The translations under genes were made by a program, and so were the position numbers. The notes below the pieces were generated by a model. The model saw only the letters and a list, made by a program, of their open reading frames with translations, did no database searches and was not told the origin of the DNA. This document shows positions 1 through 8,386 of a stretch of DNA of 56,660 bases, piece by piece (the first letter of the stretch is position 1; the number at the start of each line of letters is the position of its first letter). Source of the stretch: Candidatus Melainabacteria bacterium (lineage in GTDB: Bacteria; Cyanobacteriota; Vampirovibrionia; Vampirovibrionales; Vampirovibrionaceae); assembly GCA_902168245.1 (NCBI GenBank), contig CABHPA010000088.1:1-56660 (forward strand), in the 5' to 3' direction.

Positions 1-22
1 GCTTTTTAGAGGTGGGTGGCAT

Positions 23-1033
23 TTATTTCAAGGTTTCCATCGCGAGGTAAGCGGCTCCCACAATGCCCGCGTGGTTGCCCAGCGTAGCCGGAACCAGTTG
101 GAAATTGTTGCTCATGGAACGCTCGCGCGTGCGCTCCTGCAGGAGTTCAAAGTTGACGAACTGGGCCAGGCCGCCGCCGACCACGATCATGTCGGGGTCC
201 ATTACGTTAATCAGGCTGCCTAAGCCAACGGCAATATGATTGTGCCAGTCGTCCATAATCTGTACGCCAATGTGGTTGTTGTCTTTCCAGGCGGCGATGA
301 CGGCATAGGTGGTCACCTTGCCATCGGCGCAGTATTTTTGCAGGAATTCGGCCTGGGCAGTTTCCGGGGCGGCCTCCACGGTCAGTTCGGCGGTTTTTTG
401 CAGGCCGGTGCCGGAGGCGAAGGCTTCCCAGCAATCCCAGCGGCCGCAGGTGCATTTGCGCTCCCGATGGTAGGAAATGGCAATATGCCCGCCTTCCCCG
501 GCGTAAAAGTGGGAACCCCGGTACATCAGCCCGTTGAACACAATACCCATGCCCACGCCGGTACCCAGCGTAATGGCGAACATGTTTTCCGCGCCTTTTG
601 CCGCACCAGAGCGCCATTCGCCGTAAGCGGCCGCGTTGGCGTCATTTTCCATATGCACGGGCAGGTTAATCCGTTCTGTGAGGAGTTCCCGCAAGTTGGA
701 GAGATTTTTAAGCGCAGGCATGTTGCCGGTGGAACCCAGAATGCGGCCATGGATGGAGTCCACCACCCCGGCCGTGGAAATGCCGACGGCGACGGCGTTG
801 TGCTTTTGCTTGAGAGTTTCCACCATGTCCACCAGCGTGTTCAGGAACTGGACGGAATCGGTAGGGGTAGGCGCGTTGATCAGGGACAGCAGGTTTTCTT
901 CGCCCGGAGCCACCACGGCGGCGTTGATTTTGGTGCCGCCAATGTCGATGCCTACCGTGGGCAGGGTCAATCCACTGCGGGAAGGGGCATGATAAGGCGT
1001 GGGATTGGCTTCTGAAATGGCTGTGTCTTTCAT
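23..1033 (-). CDS. ROK-family sugar kinase (glucokinase-like)
   Basis: Cytoplasmic kinase of the ROK family, probably phosphorylating glucose or a related hexose with ATP. The ATP-binding motif VGIDIGGTK lies at residues 27-35. The sugar-binding/catalytic ENDANAAAYGEW begins near 129, LGTGVGMG near 156, and the ROK zinc motif CTCGRWDCWE near 194-203. The length of 336 residues is normal for the family. There is no N-terminal helix-turn-helix, so it is an enzyme and not a ROK repressor. The ATG at 1033 has a purine-rich ribosome site (GGAGAGAG) upstream. The extra 25 or so N-terminal residues before the first motif are low complexity. Specificity (glucose, fructose, N-acetylmannosamine) cannot be read from the sequence. 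Confidence 0.9.
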   Translation of the reverse strand: MKDTAISEANPTPYHAPSRSGLTLPTVGIDIGGTKINAAVVAPGEENLLSLINAPTPTDSVQFLNTLVDMVETLKQKHNAVAVGISTAGVVDSIHGRILGSTGNMPALKNLSNLRELLTERINLPVHMENDANAAAYGEWRSGAAKGAENMFAITLGTGVGMGIVFNGLMYRGSHFYAGEGGHIAISYHRERKCTCGRWDCWEAFASGTGLQKTAELTVEAAPETAQAEFLQKYCADGKVTTYAVIAAWKDNNHIGVQIMDDWHNHIAVGLGSLINVMDPDMIVVGGGLAQFVNFELLQERTRERSMSNNFQLVPATLGNHAGIVGAAYLAMETLK

Positions 1034-1063
1034 CGCGCTACTCTCTCCTCTACTAATGAAACA

Positions 1064-1714
1064 TCATTGTTTGGGAAACGGCGGGAGGACAGGCTGCTGC
1101 GCTTTTGGCTGAAGGAAGGGCAGCAATTGCCGGACGGTTTCCCTGGCTGTGCGGGTTGCTATCTGCTCTAGCAAGGTGGCCCCCACTTCCTCGGTTACGT
1201 TGTACGATGCGGATGAAGACATGGGATACATGTTGACCGCATAATTGACCGCCGTGGACAGCATGGGGCCGAAAGTTTTCGGTTCGTTGATTTTACGGTA
1301 AAAGCGCGCTAAATGCATCTGGATCATTGGATCGGGATGGCTGTTCCAACGGGCCAGCGCGGGGTAAAGCTGCTCCAGCCCTTTTACGTTCAGTTCGGCC
1401 ATTTTCTCGGCGGCATATAAGCCTTCCACCATGGGAAGGGTTGCGCTGGCGCTCTGGAAAAGCGTTTTTAGCGGCGAAATGGCGGCTTCCCGGCAGTTGG
1501 CGAGGCTTTGAGCCAATGGCTCGTTATACAGTACCCGGCCATCCAGTTGGGTTTGGGTTTGCAAGCCCAGACGGGCCACCAGCGCCATGGGATCTGGCGG
1601 CGCCAGTAAGGATGGCGGCGTAGGGGCCAAGCTTGGGTTGGCCTGCGGGTTTACGGGTGTTCGAGGACGATAACTGGCGGTTGTCGCCGGAAACGGTCGG
1701 TTGATTGTACCCAT
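1064..1714 (-). CDS. Hypothetical protein with Pro/Arg-rich N-terminus
   Basis: Unrecognised protein of 216 residues. I chose the ATG at 1714 because AAGGAGAT lies at the right distance upstream; a longer reading from 1771 is open but lacks a ribosome site. The first 45 residues are rich in proline, threonine and arginine (MGTINRPFPATTASYRPRTP) and look disordered. The rest is helical and Ala/Leu-rich, without membrane segments. The N-terminus resembles those of other unknown proteins in this window (15818-16762, 48661-50703, 55627-56580). It lies 30 bp downstream of the sugar kinase stop on the same strand side but is transcribed before it, so the two may be cotranscribed. Confidence 0.7.
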   Translation of the reverse strand: MGTINRPFPATTASYRPRTPVNPQANPSLAPTPPSLLAPPDPMALVARLGLQTQTQLDGRVLYNEPLAQSLANCREAAISPLKTLFQSASATLPMVEGLYAAEKMAELNVKGLEQLYPALARWNSHPDPMIQMHLARFYRKINEPKTFGPMLSTAVNYAVNMYPMSSSASYNVTEEVGATLLEQIATRTARETVRQLLPFLQPKAQQPVLPPFPKQ

Positions 1715-1809
1715 CCAAAAATCTCCTTGCGGCTGCCCGGTGGCTCGGGGGTGTGGTTCTCTCCCATTCAACCGGGTACAGGTTCTGTCAGTAAGGAATC
1801 TGGTCTGGT

Positions 1810-2772
1810 TTATAAAAGGCTCTGAATCTGATTTATTGCGCCCAGCGTTTCAGACGAGAGGGGCGGCAGGCTGGCCACGGCCAGGTTGCTTTCCACCTGC
1901 GCCGGGGTTTTGCATCCGGCAATCACGGTGGAAACCGCCGTGCTGGCCAGCGGGTAAGCGATGGCCAGTTGCCCCAGGCTGGCGTACCTTTCCGGCACAA
2001 GAGGTTTAAAGCGCTCGGCGGCCTGGATTTTTTTGGTAATCAGTGGTTTGGGCCAGACGGCCCGGTTGTCGCCCTTTTCAAAGCAGATGCCCTCTTGCAT
2101 TCGCTCGCTCAGGAATCCACGAGCCAACGCTTCCCGAACAATCAGGGCGGTCTGGGTGCTGGCGCAGGTTTCCAGCAGGCGGTTTTCAATGCGCCTGTCG
2201 AACAGGTTGTAAATGGCCTGGATGGCGTCCACCTGCCCTTGCTGAATGGCTTGCAACCCCTCTTGCGGATCATGGATCACAATGCCATAAAACCGGATTT
2301 TGCCTTGCCGCTTCAGTTCACGCAACACCTCAAATGCTTGCCCGTGCTGGATGAGTTCCAGCGGCGGCGTGTGGAGCTGGTATAAATCAATTGCCTCCAC
2401 ATCCAGACGTTTTAAACTGGCTTCCACCGCCTTGCGCAGGTATTCCCCCGAAAAATTGGGTTTGGCCCCGCCGGATTTCGCCAGCGCTTCCTTCGAAAAA
2501 TCCTGCCCGCCGCAGGTGGCAATGAGTACTTCGTCCCGCTTCCAGCCTTTTAACGTTTGCCCAATGAGTCGTTCGCTATGGCCGTGGCCGTAAACATCGG
2601 CGGTGTCAAAAAAATTGCAGCCCAACTCATAAGCTCTGTTTAGCGCGGCAATAGCGATGGCGTCATCTGTCTCGCCATAGCTATTGCCATGCCGGTTTCC
2701 GCCAATCCCCCAGCCGCCAAAGCCAATTTCTGAAACGCGGAATCCGGTTCTTCCCAAGGGTCTGTATCGCAT
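1810..2772 (-). CDS. Aldo/keto reductase family protein, catalytic Lys replaced
   Basis: Cytoplasmic (beta/alpha)8-barrel protein of the aldo/keto reductase superfamily, which normally reduces carbonyls with NADPH. Starting at MRYRPLGRTG, as is usual in the family, it has 320 residues. The catalytic Asp and Tyr are present in FDTADVYGHGHSE (residues 55-67), and the catalytic His is in YQLHTPP. The tetrad Lys, usually in an ATK or VTK motif, aligns with Cys87 in LIATCGGQDF. This suggests altered or lost reductase activity. GAAGGA lies directly against the ATG, so the start could be further upstream (open to 2820). It is divergent from the DUF1573-cytochrome gene. Confidence 0.85.
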   Translation of the reverse strand: MRYRPLGRTGFRVSEIGFGGWGIGGNRHGNSYGETDDAIAIAALNRAYELGCNFFDTADVYGHGHSERLIGQTLKGWKRDEVLIATCGGQDFSKEALAKSGGAKPNFSGEYLRKAVEASLKRLDVEAIDLYQLHTPPLELIQHGQAFEVLRELKRQGKIRFYGIVIHDPQEGLQAIQQGQVDAIQAIYNLFDRRIENRLLETCASTQTALIVREALARGFLSERMQEGICFEKGDNRAVWPKPLITKKIQAAERFKPLVPERYASLGQLAIAYPLASTAVSTVIAGCKTPAQVESNLAVASLPPLSSETLGAINQIQSLL

Positions 2773-2915
2773 TCCTTCAGGGTAAAAGAATGGGGGAACC
2801 ACTGCAACCGGCAAAATCAATTTGGATTACAATGGAAAAGATATTGGCGGCTCCGAAAAATGAGCTTTGCACTGGAAAGAGTTTGGAAGCATTCAGAAAG
2901 GCGAGGTTGTTTCCC

Positions 2916-3791
2916 ATGCGCTCCCCGTCACGCCTGGTAATTATCGGGATCATGGCGCTACTGGCCTTTTGCGCCGGTTGGTACATCCTGGCGACGCCGG
3001 GCCGCAAGCCCGTAGTGATTTCCGTGTACGAGCCGCCCATTATTTCCGTGGAAGATCGGGTGAGGGATATTGGCCAGGTGCCGACCGACAGTAAAGAGCG
3101 CACTTCCTTCTTGCTCTACAACATTGGCGGGCAGCATTTGCGCATTACGGCGGTGGATACCTCCTGCGGCTGCACGGTTGCGGATGTGAGCAAAAAAGTG
3201 GTGGCTCCCGGCGATTTTACCCGCATTCGGGTGGAACTGGACACCAGCCTGAAGCTGGGCAAGCTGCGCAAAACCATTACCGTGCATAGCAACGACCCCA
3301 AACGTCCCGATTTGCCCCTGTTCGTAGTGGGCGAGGTGTTGCCAAAACCCATGGAAGGCCATGCCCGGATTAACCTGCAACCCAGGGACAGGCTGGCCCT
3401 GTTTAAGGGCGATTGCGCCAAATGCCACGCCAATGCGGGCAAAGGAAAATCCGGCAAGGCGCTTTTTCTGGCGGATTGCGCCATGTGCCATGGGGTGAAC
3501 GCCATGGGGAACCACAGCGCCGGGCCTTCCCTGCTGGGGGGCGACTATGAAAATGAGGCGTATCATGCGCAAATGCGGCGGGTAATTGCCAACGGCTCCC
3601 CGAAATCGCCCCAGATGCCGCCTTTTTCCCAAAAGGATGGTGGCCCTCTTAACGATGACCAGATGGATTCGCTGGTCGGCTTCCTGAAATTCCAAAGCTT
3701 CCAGCAACGCATGGGGCTGCTGAACAAGCCCGATTCGGCTGAATTGGAGGATGAAACGGTTTTTCAGGACGCGCTAAAAGAGCCTCACTAG
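2916..3791 (+). CDS. Membrane-anchored DUF1573 - cytochrome c fusion protein
   Basis: Predicted periplasmic protein with one N-terminal membrane anchor (about residues 6-28). A DUF1573 immunoglobulin-like domain follows (about 45-140, with the typical TSCGCT and TVHSNDPKRPDLPL). A C-terminal c-type cytochrome region has two haem sites, CAKCH (about 167-171) and CAMCH (about 188-192), and a distal Met candidate in QMPPF. The closing Q/DDQMDSLVGFLK is typical of small cytochromes c. The two CxxCH motifs are only 21 residues apart, so one may be redundant. I chose the ATG at 2916 because AAAGGCGAGG lies upstream and it puts the anchor at the N-terminus; the frame is open back to 2790. It probably moves electrons at the envelope; partners are unknown. 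Confidence 0.85.
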   Translation: MRSPSRLVIIGIMALLAFCAGWYILATPGRKPVVISVYEPPIISVEDRVRDIGQVPTDSKERTSFLLYNIGGQHLRITAVDTSCGCTVADVSKKVVAPGDFTRIRVELDTSLKLGKLRKTITVHSNDPKRPDLPLFVVGEVLPKPMEGHARINLQPRDRLALFKGDCAKCHANAGKGKSGKALFLADCAMCHGVNAMGNHSAGPSLLGGDYENEAYHAQMRRVIANGSPKSPQMPPFSQKDGGPLNDDQMDSLVGFLKFQSFQQRMGLLNKPDSAELEDETVFQDALKEPH

Positions 3792-3810
3792 AAGCATTTG
3801 TGCGGGGCGC

Positions 3811-4560
3811 TTAAGGTTTTAACCCCCGTCGTTGCTGCTCCGCTTTTTTGCGTTCCTCTTCCAGGGTTTGCGCCGTGCGGCCAATTACCAGAGCGGCTTG
3901 GGACTTCACGAGCCAACTGTCATCCTCCAGCGCAGCTACGGCCAGCGGTAAAAACTGATCGGACAGAGTGCTGCCCATTCCCAGCTCCAGCATTTCCAAA
4001 AACGACAACATAACGGTGAGCCGGATATATGGCGCGTTTTTATGGCTGCTGCTGCGGGATTTCTCAAAGGCTTCCCGCAATCGGGGCAGCGCGCCGGTTC
4101 CCAGCCTGGCCATGGCTTCGGCAATGTTTTTGCGCACGGTGGGGTCATCGTGGCCCAAGTGATCCGCCAGTTCATCCAGCGCGGCAAACGCCCGCAGGGA
4201 ACCCAGCGCGAAAGCCGCGTTCGCCACTACCGCCGCTTCCCTGTCCCGTAAGTGCTGGATGAGGATGGGGATGGACTGTTCCAGGGGGTTGCCGGTTATT
4301 CTGGCCGGGGATTGGCCTGCCGAAGGCTGGCTGAGGATATAGGTCTTTTTGCCTTCGAACTCAAAGTCGAACCCGGCGCGCCGAATGGCCTCTTCCGCCT
4401 CTTCCAGGCTCTCAAACAGGTTGGCCTCGTTGCCAGCAGGGTTTGGAATCAGCTTGCGGCCTTGAGGAGTAGCAATCGCCACCGAGGGGACGGCGAAGTA
4501 CTCTTTCAACTCTCCGGCCGCATCGCGTTTCTGGATTTTCTTGATGGGAATACAACTCAT
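3811..4560 (-). CDS. HEAT-repeat domain protein
   Basis: Protein of 249 residues. The first 75 residues form a small module (FAVPSVAIATPQGRKLIP and LFESLEEAEEAIRRAGF). HEAT-like helical repeats follow at about 90-240, seen in HLRDREAAVVANAAFALGSL, HLGHDDPTVRKNIAEAMARL and LEDDSWLVKSQAALVIGRTA. HEAT repeats generally mediate protein-protein contacts; no catalytic site is visible. The start ATG overlaps the stop of the NAD(P)HX repair gene (ATGA, 4557-4560), so the two are translationally coupled. No signal peptide is visible and it is probably cytoplasmic. Function is otherwise unknown. Confidence 0.8.
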   Translation of the reverse strand: MSCIPIKKIQKRDAAGELKEYFAVPSVAIATPQGRKLIPNPAGNEANLFESLEEAEEAIRRAGFDFEFEGKKTYILSQPSAGQSPARITGNPLEQSIPILIQHLRDREAAVVANAAFALGSLRAFAALDELADHLGHDDPTVRKNIAEAMARLGTGALPRLREAFEKSRSSSHKNAPYIRLTVMLSFLEMLELGMGSTLSDQFLPLAVAALEDDSWLVKSQAALVIGRTAQTLEEERKKAEQQRRGLKP

Positions 4561-6116
4561 AGCAGTATTTTAAACGCTTGGGGCAAATGGCGGGTAATAT
4601 GGGAAGCGCGCATGGCGTATTCGGTGAGCGCTGTGGCAGCGGCGTCCCCGGCCAGCCCGTGCAGGTAAACGCCCAGCGTTGCCGCTTGCCATACCGGCTG
4701 GTTTTGGGCATGTAACTGCCCTGCCACCGCCCCGATGACGCCACTCAGTACATCCCCGCTGCCAGCAGTGGCCATGCCCGGATTGCCGGTGGGGGAAATC
4801 CAGCACAAGGCTTTGGAATCATCCGGGTTCAACGTGGCAATGACTGTAGAGGCCGATTTTAAAACCACCTGTGCTCCGTATTTCTCCCGAACCTGCTGGG
4901 CGGCCAGTATGAGATTCGATAAAATCACGCTGTTTTCCGCATGGAGCAGCCGGGCGCATTCCCCAATGTGAGGGGTCAGAATAAACCGCTCGTTCAGCGT
5001 CAGGTCGCTTTGGCTGAGGGCGTTCAGCCCGTCGGCGTCCACAATCACGCTCAGGCTGGTGCTTTTTAACGCTTCCAGTAGGGTAATAACCGTGTCGAAG
5101 GTTTCCGGAGTATTGCCCAGGCCGGGGCCAATTACAACAGCGTTAAACCGCTTGCTGGCCATGGCTTCTTCAATCACCGGAAGGGAGGCCGCGCTTAGAT
5201 GATGCGGATCGGGCAGCGGCAGGCGGGTGATTTCCGGCATGATGGGCATTTGTGTGTATACGCTTTCAGGTGCGGCCAGTGTCACCAGCCCGGCTCCCGC
5301 GCTCATGGCGGCTTCGCTGCTAAGAACTGCCGCGCCTGGCATTTTCTGGCTTCCGGCGATGATCAGGACATGCCCGTGACTGTACTTGTGGCTGTCCGGC
5401 AAGCGGAGAGGCAGCCAGGTTAGGGCTTCTGGGGTGGTAATCAGCCGAATGGGGCTTTCATCCTCGGCAAGCAACCGGGCTGGAATCCCGATATCGACGA
5501 TGGAAACCGTTCCCGCATGGGCTTTGCCGGGATGGAGGAACAGGCCGGGCTTTCCGGCAGCGAAGGTGAAAGTACTATCTGCCTGAACCGAGCAGCCCAG
5601 CACCTGCCCGGTGTCGCCGTCTATGCCGGATGGCAAATCCACGGCCAGAACCCAGGCATGGGGCTTCGCCTGATTAATGGCTCTCACCAGGCGCGCTTCC
5701 ACGTTGGCGATGGGCCTTGCTAAGCCGCTGCCGAACAGGGCGTCCACAATAAAATCCGCCTGTCCAATTTGTTGTACTGCCAACTCTGTTTGCTCCTTGG
5801 CATTGATGACCGGAAGCGGCAGGCTAAGCAGGATTTTCTCAAAGTTGGCCAGGGCTTCGTTTTTGTAAGTGGTGCTGGTATGAATCACCGTCAGATTCTG
5901 GAACCCGGCCTGGTATAATTTTCGGGCGCACACAAAGCCATCGCCGCCGTTGTTACCAGGGCCGCAAACAATCACGCCCCGTTTTGCGGCATTGCAATGG
6001 GCCTGAACGCTTTGGGCCACATGTTCGCCTGCCAATTCCATCAGCGTTTCCGCCGGAATTCCGGCTTGGTGAATGGCTTTCTGGTCGATTTCCGAGAGGT
6101 TTGCAATCAATTTCAT
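4557..6116 (-). CDS. nnr: Bifunctional NAD(P)HX epimerase/dehydratase
   Basis: Repairs damaged NADHX and NADPHX. The N-terminal YjeF-type epimerase domain (roughly residues 1-215) contains IVCGPGNNGGDGFVCARKL and VDALFGSGL. The C-terminal carbohydrate-kinase-like dehydratase domain (about 230-519) contains VVIGPGLGNTPET, DADGLNALS and the signature NPGMATAGSGDVLSGVIGA. I chose the ATG at 6116 because MKLIANLSEIDQKAI matches the usual family N-terminus. The frame is open to 6182, with other ATGs that also lack a clear ribosome site. It is coupled by ATGA overlap to the HEAT-repeat gene. This is a housekeeping enzyme and the two-domain fusion is common in bacteria. Confidence 0.93.
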   Translation of the reverse strand: MKLIANLSEIDQKAIHQAGIPAETLMELAGEHVAQSVQAHCNAAKRGVIVCGPGNNGGDGFVCARKLYQAGFQNLTVIHTSTTYKNEALANFEKILLSLPLPVINAKEQTELAVQQIGQADFIVDALFGSGLARPIANVEARLVRAINQAKPHAWVLAVDLPSGIDGDTGQVLGCSVQADSTFTFAAGKPGLFLHPGKAHAGTVSIVDIGIPARLLAEDESPIRLITTPEALTWLPLRLPDSHKYSHGHVLIIAGSQKMPGAAVLSSEAAMSAGAGLVTLAAPESVYTQMPIMPEITRLPLPDPHHLSAASLPVIEEAMASKRFNAVVIGPGLGNTPETFDTVITLLEALKSTSLSVIVDADGLNALSQSDLTLNERFILTPHIGECARLLHAENSVILSNLILAAQQVREKYGAQVVLKSASTVIATLNPDDSKALCWISPTGNPGMATAGSGDVLSGVIGAVAGQLHAQNQPVWQAATLGVYLHGLAGDAAATALTEYAMRASHITRHLPQAFKILL

Positions 6117-6276
6117 GGTCTGGAAACTTGCCTGCGTTTTATGCGTCATTTCATTGGTACGCATTGTGATTGAAGACATCATAATGCACAGGCTTTGCCT
6201 GAAGCCAGATGAAAACCCGATGAAAATCGGCTAAAATGCTGGAAGTCGGCATAGAGAGTAATGGGAGCGCGTTAAA

Positions 6277-8127
6277 TTGAGCTTGAATTCCGTTTTTGCA
6301 GGGAAAAAAGGCAACCTATGTTTATGGGTGGGGGCAATGGCTGTGTCCTTGCTCGTCTCAGGCTGCTGGAACTGGTTCAAAGGCGGGGCTTTTGCTGGGT
6401 TAAGCCTGGAAAATTCCTACATTAACGCGGACTTGATTCGAGTCGGCATCAGCAATGACGCCATGACCTCCCTGGAATACCCTGTTACCCAGCTTTCCGC
6501 CACCGGGCCGTTCACCATTCGCGATAAGCTGACTGGCTCTCCCATTCTGGCGGGAAAAGCCGGGGATTTGATTACCATTACCGTGAACCGGGCCGGGTTT
6601 TCCGTTAAAAGCAATGCCGCCGTGGCCCAGGCTCCTCACGTCTCGGCAGTAGCGCCGTTGCCTACGCCGTTGCCGCCATCGGTGCTGCCAACTTCACTGA
6701 TGCCGGTGGCTGGCCCCTTGCTGGTGGAGCCGGTAAACCCGAACGATCGGGTGCGAGTTATGAACATTACCCGCCGCAAGGAGCATCCCGAATTCCGGGG
6801 GGTGGTGGAAGTGGTGCGGGCTTCCTCCTCGCCGGCCAAGCTGAGCGTGGTGAACGTGGTTTCGCTTGAAGATTACCTGAAGGCCGTTGTTCCCAATGAA
6901 TTACCCATGCGTTACGGCCTGGAGGCGGTAAAAGCCCAGGCCATCGCTGCCCGGAATTATGCCGTGCGCCCCAGGGAAAAGCCCTGGAAAACCTTTGATA
7001 TCTGCGATTCCCAACTTTGCCAGGTGTATCTGGGCGCTCAGACCGAAACCCCGGACAGCAACCGGGCGATTGCCGACACCGAAGGGCTGGTGGGCCTCTA
7101 TAACGGCGACCCGATTCTGGCGCTGTTCAGTTCCTCTCATGGCGGTTATGCGGAGGATTATTCCAACGCGTTTTCCGATCCGCTCACCAAGCAGTATCCG
7201 GCCCCGCCCATCGCCTACCTGAAAGGCGGCCCCGATTTCGCCATGCCAACCGATCTGGATTTAAGGACTGAAGTGGGCGCGCGCAAGTTCTGGACAGATC
7301 CCGGCTACCAGAGCTTCGACGTGGATTCTCCGTATTACCGCTGGCGTAAGCAATGGACCCGCCCCCAACTGGAAATGGCGATTAACCAGGGCTTGATTGA
7401 GGTTTCCAAGGACAACAGCACCAAGGATTTTGTCAGTCCTTGGCTCAAGCCCGGCGGCTCCATCGGTGTCCTTAAAGATATCAAGGTGCTGGAGCGCGGG
7501 ATTTCCGGCAAAGCCATGATCGTGCAAATTACAGGCAGCAAAGGCGTTTGGGTGGTAAAAAAGGAATTCCTGATTCGCAAGGTCTTTAAAAAAGACGCCA
7601 AGATGCTGCCCAGCGGCAACGTGGTGTTTACCCCTCTGAAAAACCCCCAGGGCCAACTGGTCGGCATGGTCGCCCAGGGTGGTGGTTTTGGCCATGGCGT
7701 TGGCTTAAGCCAGTTAGGGGCCAGTTGGATGCACAAGCACGGGTACCTGTTTCCGCAGATTGTGCAGCATTATTACCGGGGGATCAGTCTAGGGTCGCTA
7801 CCTATTTCTGTGGGCGCGGATTTGGCGCCCAAGCCGGTGTTTACCCGATTTGACGTGGCCCAGGCCCGTGGCGTCCTGTGGGTTCAGGATAGCGACCCCG
7901 GCGTGATCCTGCCTAAAAGGCAGACGCCGGTGGAAGTGCAGTTGAACGGAAAAACCTTGAAAGTGTCGCCAAGCGGCCTGCGTACCCGCATTGCCATTGA
8001 CCGTGACCTGAGGCCCGGCGAGCTGAATACGCTAATTCTGTACCCCGACGCACAACATCCCGAACGTCGGTTAAAAGCCTGGGTGGAGTTGTACCCGCCT
8101 CAACCGGAGCAGGTCGCCATTCGGTGA
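6277..8127 (+). CDS. SpoIID/LytB-domain lipoprotein
   Basis: Envelope lipoprotein of 616 residues. A lipobox (LLVSGC, Cys at about residue 30) follows a hydrophobic stretch. A SpoIID domain begins near residue 185 (SLEDYLKAVVPNELP, GLEAVKAQAIAARNYA, FSSSHGGYAED) and resumes near 475 (GGGFGHGVGLSQLGA, HYYRGISLG). SpoIID proteins are lytic transglycosylases acting on peptidoglycan stripped of stem peptides. The acidic catalytic residue probably corresponds to the Glu in VPNELP. The start is TTG at 6277 with GGGAG upstream. A central proline-rich stretch (about 120-150) looks like a linker. This family occurs in cyanobacteria as well as spore formers, so it is not evidence for sporulation. Confidence 0.88.
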   Translation: MSLNSVFAGKKGNLCLWVGAMAVSLLVSGCWNWFKGGAFAGLSLENSYINADLIRVGISNDAMTSLEYPVTQLSATGPFTIRDKLTGSPILAGKAGDLITITVNRAGFSVKSNAAVAQAPHVSAVAPLPTPLPPSVLPTSLMPVAGPLLVEPVNPNDRVRVMNITRRKEHPEFRGVVEVVRASSSPAKLSVVNVVSLEDYLKAVVPNELPMRYGLEAVKAQAIAARNYAVRPREKPWKTFDICDSQLCQVYLGAQTETPDSNRAIADTEGLVGLYNGDPILALFSSSHGGYAEDYSNAFSDPLTKQYPAPPIAYLKGGPDFAMPTDLDLRTEVGARKFWTDPGYQSFDVDSPYYRWRKQWTRPQLEMAINQGLIEVSKDNSTKDFVSPWLKPGGSIGVLKDIKVLERGISGKAMIVQITGSKGVWVVKKEFLIRKVFKKDAKMLPSGNVVFTPLKNPQGQLVGMVAQGGGFGHGVGLSQLGASWMHKHGYLFPQIVQHYYRGISLGSLPISVGADLAPKPVFTRFDVAQARGVLWVQDSDPGVILPKRQTPVEVQLNGKTLKVSPSGLRTRIAIDRDLRPGELNTLILYPDAQHPERRLKAWVELYPPQPEQVAIR

Positions 8128-8153
8128 AGTAAAACCTGATACCCGTTAAATTC

Positions 8154-8188
8154 GCGCCGATTCTGACAGGGTCGGCGCTTTGGTTTTT
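8154..8188 (+). terminator. Intrinsic terminator after the SpoIID gene
   Basis: GCGCCGA (8154-8160) pairs with TCGGCGC (8172-8178), followed by a T-rich run (TTTGGTTTTT). It lies 27 nt after the stop codon. Confidence 0.65.
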
Positions 8189-8386
8189 GGGTTGGCGGAA
8201 AGGCAGGGAGACTCCCAATTTAATTTTAAGGGCGCATGGAATTTGATTGTAACAATGTGGACATAAATTAGAACAAGAAATCAAATGATTGTTTTTATAT
8301 TTTTGAGAGCGGTTAATTTCCAGGCATAGATATTTTTTAGGCGTAGGTTAAAGACAAAGCGAGAAAGAGAGAGGCTGTTAGGGCGT

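Noticed and set aside
6277..8127. Evidence for endospore formation
   Set aside because: SpoIID/LytB domains occur in many non-sporulating bacteria including cyanobacteria, and no other sporulation gene is present.
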